Below are positions 1-9,626 of a stretch of 64,000 bases of DNA, piece by piece. The notes beneath the pieces are model-generated. The model was not told the DNA's origin, did no database searches, and saw only the letters and a list, made by a program, of their open reading frames with translations. The stretch spans positions 238,288,086 to 238,352,085 of the forward strand of contig CM061064.1 in the NCBI GenBank assembly GCA_030762895.1, read 5' to 3'. A program made the translations under genes and the position numbers. Positions within the stretch are counted from its first letter, which is position 1. Every line of letters begins with the position of its first letter. This DNA is from Sophora flavescens (Eukaryota > Streptophyta > Magnoliopsida > Fabales > Fabaceae).

Positions 1-1042
1 TGACAATTATGACGACCTCGCCGAGTGCGGCGGACTTCTCACTTCCCTTCGGGTCACAGATGACCTCTTTCTCAATAAAATCTCCCCAATAGAATCGGGG
101 CTCAACCTCTTGGACCGGCCATGGTGCAAAATCCAAGGGTGTAAACTCCATCACTGGTTCCTCAGGGGGAGGTGGCAAACAGTTAGTTGGGGTTATTGGT
201 GCTGCTTCAACTTCCGCAGTGTCTTCATCCACTGCACTAACAAATTTTTCACCTGCTATACACGCAGAAATTTCAGCACACACCAAACAAAGGTTAGAGT
301 CAGTACATATATTACAAGAAAATGAATCAGAAAAAGTTAGAATGTCTGGAAATTCTTCAATTAATTCATCCACCCCATCAGTCTCAACACACGCATCTGT
401 TCTACTTGAATCATCTACTCCCAAGGGTTCTTCTTTATCTCCAGGCACGGGGGAGCAGCTGCCCTCTTGATCCTCCTTTTCTAAGTTTCCTGAACAGAAC
501 AAACCTGCAAAACGATCCGCATTTTCTATTTTTCCTGAAAAGTATAAACCTGTAAAACATTCAACACATAAAGCAGTTCCATCACAATAACAAGCATTAG
601 GATCAGGGGATTCAACACATAAATCATCATCAACAGAAATATTATCAGAATCATAATCAGAAGTATTTTCAAAAATAACTGGTGACTCTGTACGATCTTC
701 CAGGGGCTGTGGAGGTAGCATTGCAGCCGAGTTGGCGGTAACTTGATCAATTAGAGCCCACAATTTCTGAGATTCAGCTTGGCTCCTCTGGTACTCAGCC
801 TCCATCTTCTGTTGAAATTCCTCTATCATCCGTTGAGTTTGCTCGGCCATCCGTTGATTGTTCTCTTCCATTTGTTGTAGCATTGAAGCAATTTTATCCA
901 AGGTGCTCTGTGAAGGTTCGGAAGGTGCAGAGGTGGTCACTTGGCTAGGATAGTATGGTGGCGGCTCACTAAAATTAGGATAATACATGCAAGGTTGCTC
1001 ATAATAAACATTAGGCAAATATCCAAACATGTAATTATCCAT
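1..1042 (-). CDS. Element-encoded protein of unknown function, C-terminus off the window
   Basis: The ATG at 1042 is the first after the primer site, and the frame stays open for 347 codons to the window edge without a stop. I do not recognise the protein. The first 35 or so residues are rich in Tyr and Pro (start MDNYMFGYLPN). Residues about 45-95 form a Gln/Glu/Met-rich likely coiled coil. A long acidic Ser/Asp/Glu tract follows, then Cys pairs spaced CxC and CxxC (around residues 165-175 and 240-270) that look like small metal-binding knuckles. It has no gag, protease or reverse transcriptase motif. Its position is where gag normally starts, so it may replace gag in a non-autonomous element. 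An open frame this long in a degraded region suggests recent constraint or a recent insertion. Confidence 0.6.
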   Translation of the reverse strand, partial: MDNYMFGYLPNVYYEQPCMYYPNFSEPPPYYPSQVTTSAPSEPSQSTLDKIASMLQQMEENNQRMAEQTQRMIEEFQQKMEAEYQRSQAESQKLWALIDQVTANSAAMLPPQPLEDRTESPVIFENTSDYDSDNISVDDDLCVESPDPNACYCDGTALCVECFTGLYFSGKIENADRFAGLFCSGNLEKEDQEGSCSPVPGDKEEPLGVDDSSRTDACVETDGVDELIEEFPDILTFSDSFSCNICTDSNLCLVCAEISACIAGEKFVSAVDEDTAEVEAAPITPTNCLPPPPEEPVMEFTPLDFAPWPVQEVEPRFYWGDFIEKEVICDPKGSEKSAALGEVVIIV

Positions 1043-1136
1043 GGCAATCAAACAACCAGACAAGCAGACAAAACTAACTAGAAAAGAGATTTTTTTTTTT
1101 TAAATGTAACTTTCTGCTAATAACAACAAACAAGAG

Positions 1137-1154
1137 TCCCCGGCAACGGCGCCA
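1137..1154 (-). other. Primer-binding site, tRNA-Asp
   Basis: On the minus strand this reads TGGCGCCGTTGCCGGGGA, an exact 18-nt complement of the plant tRNA-Asp(GTC) 3' end including CCA. It lies 5 nt after the LTR end. This primer choice is typical of Athila/Tat Ty3/gypsy elements. Confidence 0.9.
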
Positions 1155-1159
1155 ATTTT

Positions 1160-2453
1160 TGGTCGCGCTGTCGCCACGCGCCAAAAAGAACGAGCGATTA
1201 TAAAAAATGCAGTATAGTGCGACAACTCGAGTATCGTCTCTCAAGGACTCTTTAGTTGTTGTAATTATTAACAGAAAATTAGTAAAAGTTAGAAATGGGG
1301 GTTTTGAGATTAAAATTAAATAAAGGAAACAAAATAAAAACAGAGTAAGAAAAGAGATTAACAAATAAACTAAAGACGATTAACCTACTGTTCTTGGTTT
1401 CCCACTATCATTGGTTCAAATAAATCCAAGCCCTAAGCAGATTCTAATCCCCTTTCAGTTGTAGCAACAATTAACAAACGGAATCGCTACTACGGATACA
1501 TATTCCTATTCCCGAATTAAACAAACGAGGTTAAGCCCTCATGAACTAAACGAACATGAATGAACACACGCGAATTAAACAAACGCGATTAAGTATAGGA
1601 ACATAGCATCACTGAAATGAATCAACACTACACTACACATTCCTGAATTAAACAAACAGAAATGCATAACATAGTATTGAAAAGAGAAAAGGAATTGAAA
1701 ACAGGAAATACAAGAACCTCAAGTGTAATTAAAACCAATCCCAGTAGATTAATCTAGGAGACTAGTTCTCCATTACAGACTTAAACACAAAAGAAAAGAA
1801 AGTAAAATAAACTACTACTACTGACTACCAAAGACTAGCCAAAACTGGCTAACTCTCTGACTAACCTAACTACCCTTCAGTTCTGCCTAAACAGGCTTTT
1901 ATACACGTTTCTGGAATCCAAGTCCTCGCGAGGCGAAGCACTGCTCGCGAGGCAAATAACATGAAAGGTCTGCAACTCTTTGTCTTCTCGCGAGGCGAGC
2001 ATATATTCGCGAGGCGAACTCTTCAGCTTCCAACTGTTACGCCCGTGGCTTTCAACACGCCCAAACCGTGATGGCTTCTGATCTTCCAAGACTCGCGAGG
2101 CGAATGAATGCTCGCGAGGCGAACGCTTCAACTTCAGAATTGCCACGGCTGTGATCTTCAACACGGGCAAGCCGTGATCGTTTCTGACTTTTTCATGGTT
2201 GCAATACTCGCGGGGCGAGAGATTATTCGCGGGGCGAGTGGCTCCAGATTTATTACTTTTTATTAACCTGAAAATAGAAAATAAAAGTAAATAATTATTC
2301 AACTCTAAAACAACTAAATTAACATAAAAACAATTTACAGACTCAAAATACTACTTAGGAACAATCAAGTCTAATTTGGGTAAAAATGGTATAAAATAAG
2401 CACAGAGCCAAGGTCTTTACTAGTTATAAAACCAGTCAAACAGAGGCTCATCA
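1160..2453 (-). repeat. 5' LTR of the left non-autonomous element
   Basis: The LTR is 1294 bp with TG...CA ends. On the minus strand it starts TGATGAGCCTCTG and ends next to the tRNA-Asp primer site. It carries a GC-rich block of CTCGCGAGGCGAG- and CACGGC-type dyads at about 1924-2245, followed at once by a TATAAAAG box. Its body does not resemble the 33410-34822 LTR apart from those modules, so it belongs to a different family. Confidence 0.85.
1896..1903 (-). promoter_or_regulatory. TATA box of the left LTR
   Basis: TATAAAAG on the minus strand lies about 20 bp downstream of the dyad array at 1924-2245. It probably sets transcription start in this LTR. Confidence 0.55.
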
Positions 2454-2510
2454 TTCTCAAATTATTCAAGAGGGGGAAAATCAAAAATAAAAGAGTGAAT
2501 GAAAAGAAAA

Positions 2511-2545
2511 CTTGGGTTGCCTCCCAATAAGCGCTTCTTTAACGT
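2511..2545 (-). promoter_or_regulatory. Conserved 3' stem-loop motif after pol
   Basis: On the minus strand the motif runs ACGTTAAAGAAGCGCTTA followed by TTGGGAGGCAACCCAAG. The last part can fold as TTGGG-AGGCAA-CCCAA. Four further copies occur in this window in autonomous and non-autonomous elements. It lies just beyond the pol stop. From memory, this string is common in plant Athila-type elements. Its role is unknown; RNA packaging or 3' end processing would be guesses. Confidence 0.7.
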
Positions 2546-2566
2546 CACTAGCTTGACGGATGATTT

Positions 2567-3088
2567 CTAAGATGGTGCCTCAAGAGGGATGGAGACTGCC
2601 TGACGATCAAAATCTCCTCCAAGGTAGTGCTTGAGCCTTTGCCCATTGACAGTGAAAGTATTTCCGGATGATGGATTTTCCAATTCAACTGAACCAAATG
2701 GAGAGACTGACTTGACATAGAATGGGCCTGACCATCTTGATCTCAATTTGCCCGGGAAAAGCTTGAGTCTTGAGTTGAACAGCAAAACTGACTGGCCTTC
2801 TTCAAATTGCTTGGGAAGAATGTACTTATCATGCCAGAACTTGGTTCTTTCCTTGTATATCCTGGCACTCTCATAAGCCAAGAGTCGGAACTCATCCAAC
2901 TTATTCAATTGAAGCATCCTCTTATCCATGGCCAGCCTTGTATCAAAGTTTAGGGCCTTCACTGCCCAAAAAGCACGGTGTTGTAGCTCTACCGGAAGGT
3001 GACATGATTTCCCGAACACTAATTGGTAAGGTGACATACCAATAGGTGTCTTGTATGCAGTCCGATAGGCCCAAAGTGCATCATCCAA
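2567..3088 (-). pseudogene. Integrase C-terminal part (Athila-type)
   Basis: This 173-residue segment is the end of the integrase. It starts with the conserved [20 protein letters not shown] stretch that follows the catalytic core. It then has the region around [19 protein letters not shown] and a basic GPY/F-type module ([10 protein letters not shown]). It ends near a GGDFD sequence at a TAG. It is separated from the core by one in-frame stop at about 3098, where tryptophan is expected (NARKD-stop-AKKLDD); TGG to TAG fits a single G-to-A change. In a living element it would help bind DNA and position the integrase. Confidence 0.9.
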
Positions 3089-3097
3089 CTTCTTAGC

Positions 3098-3481
3098 CTA
3101 ATCCTTCCTAGCATTGTTGACAGTTTTTTCCAAAATTCTCTTCAATTCCCGATTGGACAATTCCACTTGCCCACTGGTTTGGGGATGGTATGGTGTGGTA
3201 ACTTTGTGGTTCACCCCAAACTTGGCAAGCACTGCATTGAACTCCTTATTGCAAAAGTGAGTACCCCCATCACTAATGATAGCCCTAGGGGTCCCAAACC
3301 GGGTAAAAATATTCTTCCTCACAAAACTGATCACAGTTCTTGCATCATCTTTCAGAGTTGGTACGGCTTCCACCCACTTGCTCACATAATCAACTGCCAC
3401 CAGAATGTACTTGTTGTTGTAAGATGACGGGAAAAGGGCCCATGAAGTCAATCCCCCATACATCAAAGAGCTCCACCTCAA
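3098..3481 (-). pseudogene. Integrase catalytic core (Athila-type)
   Basis: The core carries [14 protein letters not shown], then the second catalytic Asp in [15 protein letters not shown], then the Glu region [16 protein letters not shown]. This matches the D,D35E layout of retroviral-type integrases that join element cDNA to chromosomal DNA. The first catalytic Asp ([10 protein letters not shown]) is in the neighbouring frame at 3390-3674. A frameshift at about 3420-3435, around the FPVI/FPSS position, splits the domain. Downstream it stops at 3098 by a nonsense change. Confidence 0.9.
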
Positions 3482-3674
3482 GTATACCCTTCAAGGGCAT
3501 TTCATTTCTCTTGGAAATACTACCGGTCCTCTGACATTTATCACAATTCATCACCCAAGCCCTGGAGTCCTTGAAAATAGTGGGCCAAAATAGCCCGCTT
3601 TGCAAAATCTTCATGGCAGTCCTCTCACCACCAAAGTGTCCTCCATAGGGTGAGTTGTGGCAGTGGGTCAACAC
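3390..3674 (-). pseudogene. Integrase zinc-binding N-terminus and first catalytic Asp
   Basis: It begins with HCHNSPYGGHFGG, then ILQSGLFWPTIFKDS and CDKCQRTGSISKRNEMP, giving the His-His-Cys-Cys zinc-binding layout of Ty3/gypsy integrases. It continues into GIDFMGPFP, which contains the first catalytic Asp. The RNase H frame upstream ends abruptly at 3668. The usual linker of roughly 40 codons between RNase H and integrase is missing, which points to an internal deletion plus frameshift near 3670-3690. Confidence 0.88.
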
Positions 3675-4471
3675 CCCATTAATTTCTTCTTCCTTTGTTG
3701 TGCATTGAAGTCCTTTGGAATCTTGTTGCCGGCCTTGTAATTTGCAATGTCCGCAAACCAGGGTGCCACTTGCACCACCAACAACTGCTCATCTGGGAAT
3801 TCCTCTTGAATTGGCAATTTGGCTTCTGCTTGAACATCTGCTTGTGGAAGCCTAGACAAATGATCGGCTACCACATTCTCCACTCCTTTCTTATCCTTTA
3901 TGTCCATATCAAACTCTTGGAGCAGTAGTATCCACCTAATGAGCCTTGGATTGGCATCTTGTTTGGTCATAAGATACCTCAAAGCAGAATGATCAGTGTA
4001 GACAGTAGTTTTACAGGCAATCAAGTTGGATCTAAACTTATCAAATGCAAATACCACAGCAAGCAATTCTTTTTCAGTCGTGGTGTAATTCAACTGAGCA
4101 TCATTAAGCACACGACTGGCATAGTAAATGACATGCAAAACTTTATTTTTTCTTTGTCCCAAAATGGCTCCCACCGCATAGTCACTTGCATCACACATTA
4201 GCTCAAATGGTAAACTCCAATCTGGAGGTGCAATGACCGGTGCGGTGGTGAGTTTTTCTTTCAAAATTTTGAAGGCATGCATGCAATCATCATCAAATAT
4301 GAAAGGAGTATCAGCTACCAAAAGCTTGCATAAGGGTTTCACAATTTTTGAAAAATCTTTTATAAATCTCCTATAAAAACCCGCATGCCCTAGGAAGCTT
4401 CTAACACCTTTCACATTTAAGGGAGGGGGAAGTTTTTCAATCACTTCAATTTTGGCTCTATCAACCTCCAT
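3668..4471 (-). pseudogene. Reverse transcriptase connection and RNase H (Athila-type)
   Basis: This 267-residue segment starts [20 protein letters not shown] and [20 protein letters not shown], the thumb/connection region. RNase H follows: [15 protein letters not shown] (first Asp), [17 protein letters not shown] (Glu), [10 protein letters not shown] (Asp) and VVADHLSRL (last Asp region). All four acidic positions appear present. It is in the same frame as the upstream protease-RT segment and is separated from it only by one TAG at 4475-4477. The end is lost in the deletion near 3670. Confidence 0.92.
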
Positions 4472-4474
4472 CCC

Positions 4475-6588
4475 CTATGATGAAATTTTATGCCCAAGAA
4501 CTATACCTTCACTAACCATGAAATGACATTTTTCCCAATTTAAAACAAGGTTAGTTTCTTGGCATCTTTTCAGAACACATGCAAGATTATTCAGACAGTT
4601 ATCAAAAGAATCACCAAACACAGAAAAATCATCCATAAATACCTCAATAAATTTTTCATTCATATCAGAGAATATGGATAGCATGCACCTTTGAAAAGTG
4701 GCGGGTGCATTACACAACCCGAATGGCATCCTCCTGTATGCATAGACGCCATAGGGACAAGTGAAGGCGGTCTTCTCTTGGTCCTCTGGGTCAACCACAA
4801 TCTGGTTATACCCGGAGTACCCATCAAGGAAACAATAGAAAGCATGGCCCGCCAACCTCTCTAACATCTGATCAATGAAGGGCAATGGAAAATGATCTTT
4901 TCTGGTGGCCTCATTAAGTCTTCTGTAATCAATGCATACCCTCCATCTAGACACGGTCCTAGAGGGAATAAGTTCATTCTTTTCATTTGCTACCACTGTC
5001 ATCCCCCCTTTCTTCGGAACAACTTGGACCGGACTCACCCATGGACTAACGGAGATAGGATAGATAATGCCCGCATCCAACAGCTTCACAATCTCCTTTC
5101 TCACAACTTCTTTCATATTCGGGTTGAGCCGTCTTTGGGGTTGCCTAACCGGCTTGAAATTTTCCTCCACCAGGATTTTGTGCATGCAAAAGGAGGGGCT
5201 TATCCCTTTCAAATCGGACATTGACCACCCGATTGCAGGTTTGTGCTCCCTAAGCACCCTCAACAGCTTCTCTTCTTCCAAGGAATTCAACCCACTACTG
5301 ATGATGACTGGGAATGAAGAGTTCATCCCAAGGAAAGCATAACGGAGATGGGATGGCAGTTCTTTCAATTCTAGCACAGGTGGGTCACCCTTGTCTTCAA
5401 TTCTCACATCTTCCACCACTTTGTCTTCATCAGTATTCACAACCAGACAAGCCTCCAGAGATTTAATCATGAGATCAACTTCTTCTGCACATACTTCTTC
5501 TTCTACATCCTCTACCATTAGAGCAGCTTCTAACGAATCTTCAAACTTCTGGTGCAAACTCTTGTCAGATAATGAATCAATGAGGTTCACTATCATGCAT
5601 GTGTCCTTGTCGCTTGGGTGTTTCATTGTCTCAAACACATTAAAGGTGACCTTTTCGTCTTGTACCCGAAGCACCAATTCCCCCTGATTGACATCGATCA
5701 AGGCTCTACCTGTTGCTAGGAATGGTCTCCCAAGAATCAGAGGAGTATCACCATCTTCAGCCATATCTAACACCACAAAATCTGCTGGAAAAATGAATCT
5801 ATCTACCTTCACCAACAAATCCTCCACTACACCATAAGGATATGTAATGGAGCGGTCTGCCAGTTGAAGAGAAATACCTGTTGGTTTTACCTCACCAATC
5901 CCCAGCTTCTTGAAAATGGAGAGCGGCATAAGATTAATACTTGCCCCTAGATCGCACAATGCTCTCCCTATGTTCAGATGACCGATAGTGCATGGGATAG
6001 TGAAACTGCCCGGGTCCTTCATCTTTACTGGTAGCTTCTTTTGAAGTATAGCGTTGCACTCTTCAGTAAGCATAACTGTCTCCTCCTTCCACCTCCTCTT
6101 GTTTGTAAGAATCTCTTTCATGAACTTTGCGTAGGAGGGCATCTGTTGGAGAGCTTCTGCAAAAGGGATGTTGATTTGTAGCTTTTTGAATACATCCAGA
6201 AACTTAGAAAATTGCTGGTCTTTTGCCTCCTTCTTCAACCGTTGGGGATACGGGATTCTGAAATATGGGGGCAGCTCTTTGGGATTATCAACCTCTTCCA
6301 GAATCTGTCTTTTAGTCTTCTTCTTCGCAAATTCTTCATCAACCAATTTCTCCCTCTGCGGTTTTTCAGCTTCTACACCAGTAGGAATAGAGGTAGTATC
6401 TTGGGAAGTTCCGGGTTCTTCATTGTTTACCTCTTCAAACTGCACCTTATCAATTCCAGCATCACTTGTCTTTTCTTCCCTCTCTTTTTCTTGTGGATTT
6501 AACACTCTCCCACTTCTTGTAATAATGGCCTTACAATCTTCCTTTGGGTTCTTCTCAGTATCCCCAGGCAATTGTCCTTGAGGTCTCT
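4475..6588 (-). pseudogene. gag C-terminus, aspartic protease and reverse transcriptase (Athila-type)
   Basis: About 703 codons are open from the insertion junction at 6588 to a TAG at 4475. The order is a charged linker, a conserved KFLDVFKKLQINIPFAEAL block, the protease with the LCDLGASINLMPLSIF active-site region, then reverse transcriptase with VCIDYRRLN, LDGYSGYNQI and the catalytic FMDDFSVFG box (the FMDD variant of YxDD). This is the enzyme that copies element RNA into DNA. The sequence reads in frame from the gag segment ending at 31931 once the inserted composite is ignored. The RT box is intact; the damage lies downstream. Confidence 0.93.
6584..6588. repeat. Target site duplication TCTCT, left copy
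   Basis: TCTCT directly precedes the LTR start TGATAAGC at 6589. It matches TCTCT at 31931-31935 directly after the LTR end ACAACA. This defines the 25.3-kb composite as one insertion unit within the minus-strand gag-pol. Confidence 0.9.
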
Positions 6589-8158
6589 TGATAAGCATCT
6601 GGCTTATCTAGTTTTATGACTAGATGAACTAGGGTTTATGTGCCAATTAGTCGAGTTCACTCTCGTTTTCGCCCAAATTTTGCCTTGTTTTGTTCCTAAG
6701 TTGGACATTGACTCGTTTTGCATCTTTTGTGTAGTTTTTAGCTTATTTTGGATAGAATTATGCTTTTGGTTGCCTTTTGTGTTTTCAGGTCAATAAAGTG
6801 AAGCTCCGGGAGTCAAGGAAAGCCAAGAAATAGTGGAAATTGCAATTCTGGAGACACTCGCCCTGCGAGTGTACTCTCGTCTCGCGAGACTGAAGGTCAA
6901 CAAAGCAGCAAAAGTCATCATTTCTGGATCGCCGCGCGAAAATCTTCTCGCCCCGCGAGAGTCTGAAGACCAGCAAGACACAGACTATCACGGCATAGCC
7001 GTGATTAAGGTCACGGCTGTGACAAATTGAGGTTTCAAGACTCACCCCGCGAGAGACATCTCGCCTCGCGAGAGCATGAAGACTTGGAAGTCAGAGGCCA
7101 TCACGGCCTAGCCGTGATGAAGGTCACAGCCTAGAATTGAAGACTCGCCCCGTGAAAGGTGTCTCGCCTCGTGAGTCCCTGAAGACCATGGAAGACAGAG
7201 ACCATCACAGCTTAGCCGTGATGAATATCACGGCTGTGACAGATTAGGGTTTGAAGACTCGCCCCGCGAATACAAGATCGCCTTGCGAAAATCCAAAATT
7301 TGAAGCGTGCCAATACTAAATTTCGCGTCGCGAGAGTAAGCTCGCCCCGCGAGCTGGCGAGAAACAGAATCCTTATTTAAAGGATGTCTCAGATCAGAAT
7401 TTGGTATCAAGTTGGTATCCACTTGTTTAGAACAGTAGTGCGAATCCTTGTTTCTGGAGCTGCGTCTCCCATGAGGAACTAATCCCCTCGTCCGAGGGAT
7501 CAATGAAGCCACCCATGGCGGTGTAGTGTTCTAGTGATGTATGTTTTTCTCCCCTTCTCTTATGAATGTTTTCCAATTCTGTTTTGATTGCATTAATCAT
7601 ATGTGTTGCGTGATTAACTAGTTAACGTGTTTGAGGCCGAACGGCGAGTCGCGTTTAAGAACTTGAATTGGAATCATTAATTGAATAATGAGCACGACCG
7701 TGGATTTATTTGATTAGTGCAACCATATAGGGAACAAGGTTTAATAGAATTCGAGATTAGGGTTATGAGACAGAACAAGTAATTAATCCAATCGTTGAAT
7801 ACGTCCTATTGAGCACGACAGTGGATATAGGAGAATTTGGGGGTCCCGGTTGACATTATAATTGAACTTAGGGAGGAATACATCATCACTTGGGTACTAT
7901 ACATGATTGGGTAGGTGGATTTGAGACCTTGGATATTTTAACTTCTGAATTTAATCACCTTAGCTTTAATCAATTTGTTATTTGAATTGCGTTATTAATC
8001 TCCCTTTCTCGACCACTTTCTTCGCTTGACCAAACGTATCGGATTTCCCGCGGATTAGTCGAATTGGTAGCCCAATCCCTGAGTTCGACCTCGGTAATTA
8101 CTTACCGTGTTATTTTTATTACTTGCGACGACCCGGTACACTTGCCGGCGTCACAACA
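6589..8158 (+). repeat. LTR A (type 1), left end of the composite
   Basis: The LTR is 1570 bp, starts TGATAAGCATCTGGCTTATC and ends GGCGTCACAACA. It resembles LTR B but lacks about 70 bp around 7470, between the GCGTCTCCC and ATGAGGAACT segments. A dyad array spans about 6850-7362 and a TATTTAAA box lies at 7374. The usual primer site does not follow: only the spacer AGTTTTT remains before inverted LTR sequence begins at 8166. Confidence 0.9.
7374..7381 (+). promoter_or_regulatory. TATA-like box of LTR A
   Basis: TATTTAAA lies about 12 bp downstream of the dyad array. The same arrangement occurs at 19981-19988 and 31031-31038 in the sister LTRs. Confidence 0.45.
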
Positions 8159-8165
8159 AGTTTTT

Positions 8166-9299
8166 GACGACGCACAAACAATCGGCAATAATCTCCATAA
8201 TCATAAACTAAAAGAAGAAAAGAAAAGAGAAGGGAGACGCAGCTCCAGAAACAAGGATTCGCACTACTGTTCTAAACAAGTGGATACCAACTTGATACCA
8301 AATTCTGATCTGAGACAGCCTTTAAATAGGATTCCTGATCTGCGCTCGTTCGCGAGGCGAGCAGCCTCTCACGAGGCGAGAATTAAAATTGGCGCGCTTT
8401 CAATTTGAACTCTCGCGAGGCGAAAGTGTGTTCGCGGGGCGAGTCTTCAATTCTAGGCTGTGACTTTCATCACGGCTGGGCCGTGATGGTCTCTGACTTC
8501 CAGTGTCTTCAAACTCTCGCGGGGCGAGATTCTTTCGCGGGGCGAGATTCAATTCTAGGCTGTGACCTTCACCACGGCTAGGCCGTGATGGTCTCTGACT
8601 TGCAGGTCTTCAGACTCTCGCGGGGCGAGAATAGTCTCGCATGGCTATTCTCCCGAGTCTTCAAACCCTAATCTGTCACAGCCGTGATATGCATCACGGC
8701 TAAGCCGTGATGGTCTCTGTCTTCCACGGTCTTTAGGGACTCGTGAGGCGAGACACCTTTCGCGGGGCGAGTCTTCAATTCTAGGCTGTGACCTTCATCA
8801 CGGCTAGGCCGTGATGGTCTCTGACTTCCAAGTCTTCATACTCTCGCGAGGCGAGATGTCTCTCACGGGGCGAGTCTTCAAACCTCAATTTGTCACAGCC
8901 GTGACCTTAATCACGGCTATGCCGTGATAGTCTCTGTCTTGCTGGTCTTCAGACTCTCGCGGGACGAGAAGATTTTCGCGCGGCGATCCAGAAATGATGA
9001 CTTTTGCTGCTTTGGTGACCTTCAGTCTCGCGAGGCGAGAGTACACTCGCGGGGTGAGTGTCTCCAGAATTGCAATTTCCACTATTTCTTGGCTTTCCTT
9101 GACTCCCGGAGCTTCACTTTATTAACCTAAAAACACAAAAAGCAACCAAAAGCATAATTCTATCCAAAATAAGCTAAAAACTACACAAAAGACGCAAAAC
9201 GAGTCAATGTCCAACTTAGGAACAAAACAAGGCAAAATTTGGGCGAAAACGAGAGTGAACTCGACTAATTGGCACATAAACCCTAGTTCATCTAGTCAT
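8166..9299 (-). repeat. Inverted type 1 LTR fragment
   Basis: This is the reverse complement of the first two thirds of a type 1 LTR. It starts abruptly at GACGACGCACAAAC and ends at TCTAGTCAT, about 20 bp short of the LTR terminus. It contains its own inverted dyad array (about 8340-9080). Together with the truncated minus LTR at 13905-14629 it would make nearly one whole LTR with a small overlap, suggesting that a single LTR was broken by a rearrangement. Confidence 0.75.
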
Positions 9300-9307
9300 C
9301 GACTAAT

Positions 9308-9618
9308 TCGCCCAAATTTTGCCTTGTTTTGTTCCTAAGCTGGACATTGACTCGTTTTGCGTCTTTTGTGTAGTTTTTAGCTTATTTTGGATAGAATTAT
9401 GCTTTTGGTTGCTTTTTGTGTTTTCAGGTCAATAAAGTGAAGCTCCGGGAGTCAAGGAAAGCCAAGAAATAGTGGAAATTGCAATTCTGGAGACACTCGC
9501 CCCGCGAGTGTACTCTCGCCTCGCGAGACTGAAGGTCAACGAAGCAGCAACAGTCATCACACTAGTTCGCCACGTGAGACTATTCTCGCCCCGCGAGAGT
9601 CTGAAGACCTGCAAGTCA
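9308..9618 (+). repeat. Internal fragment of a type 1 LTR, plus orientation
   Basis: The sequence from CGCCCAAATTTTGCC to GAAGACCTGCAAGTCA matches the early part of LTR B. It is bounded on both sides by minus-oriented LTR sequence, and short stretches at both joints read as either strand. It is a rearrangement product, not a separate insertion. Confidence 0.7.
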
Positions 9619-9626
9619 CAAAAACT

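Larger units (their letters stand above)
1..2453 (-). mobile_element. Non-autonomous Athila-type LTR element, 5' part only
   Basis: On the minus strand the order is LTR (2453 to 1160), tRNA-Asp primer site (1154-1137), a short leader, then an ORF running off the left edge. It is inserted in the 3' UTR of the Athila element whose pol lies at 2567-6588. The LTR begins TGATGAG directly beside host 3' UTR sequence, with no polypurine tract of its own there, so it is an inserted 5' LTR rather than the 3' LTR of the pol element. The pol element has a different LTR at 33410-34822. The expected 5-bp target duplication would be TTCTC at 2454-2458, but the partner copy lies outside the window. Confidence 0.75.

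Noticed and set aside
526..750. 74-codon hydrophobic minus-strand frame
   Set aside because: It is a shadow of the longer open frame 1-1042 in another phase on the same strand.
1924..2245. Regularly spaced GC-rich repeats that could be mistaken for a CRISPR array
   Set aside because: The repeats are short dyads of variable spacing inside an LTR, recur in many LTRs, and there are no cas genes; the context is a plant genome.
1160..2453. Reading 1160-2453 as the 3' LTR of the host Athila element
   Set aside because: Its sequence differs from the 5' LTR at 33410-34822 and it is followed by its own primer site and ORF, so it is the 5' LTR of a separate insertion.
2454..2566. Possible env-like ORF after integrase, as known in some Athila elements
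   Set aside because: Only about 110 bp of 3' UTR lie between integrase and the next element; no membrane-protein frame is visible.
8885..9082. Small frames such as MEIAILETL... recurring at 6833, 9472, 10829, 19449
   Set aside because: They are translations of the LTR dyad array, which repeats with every LTR and in both orientations.
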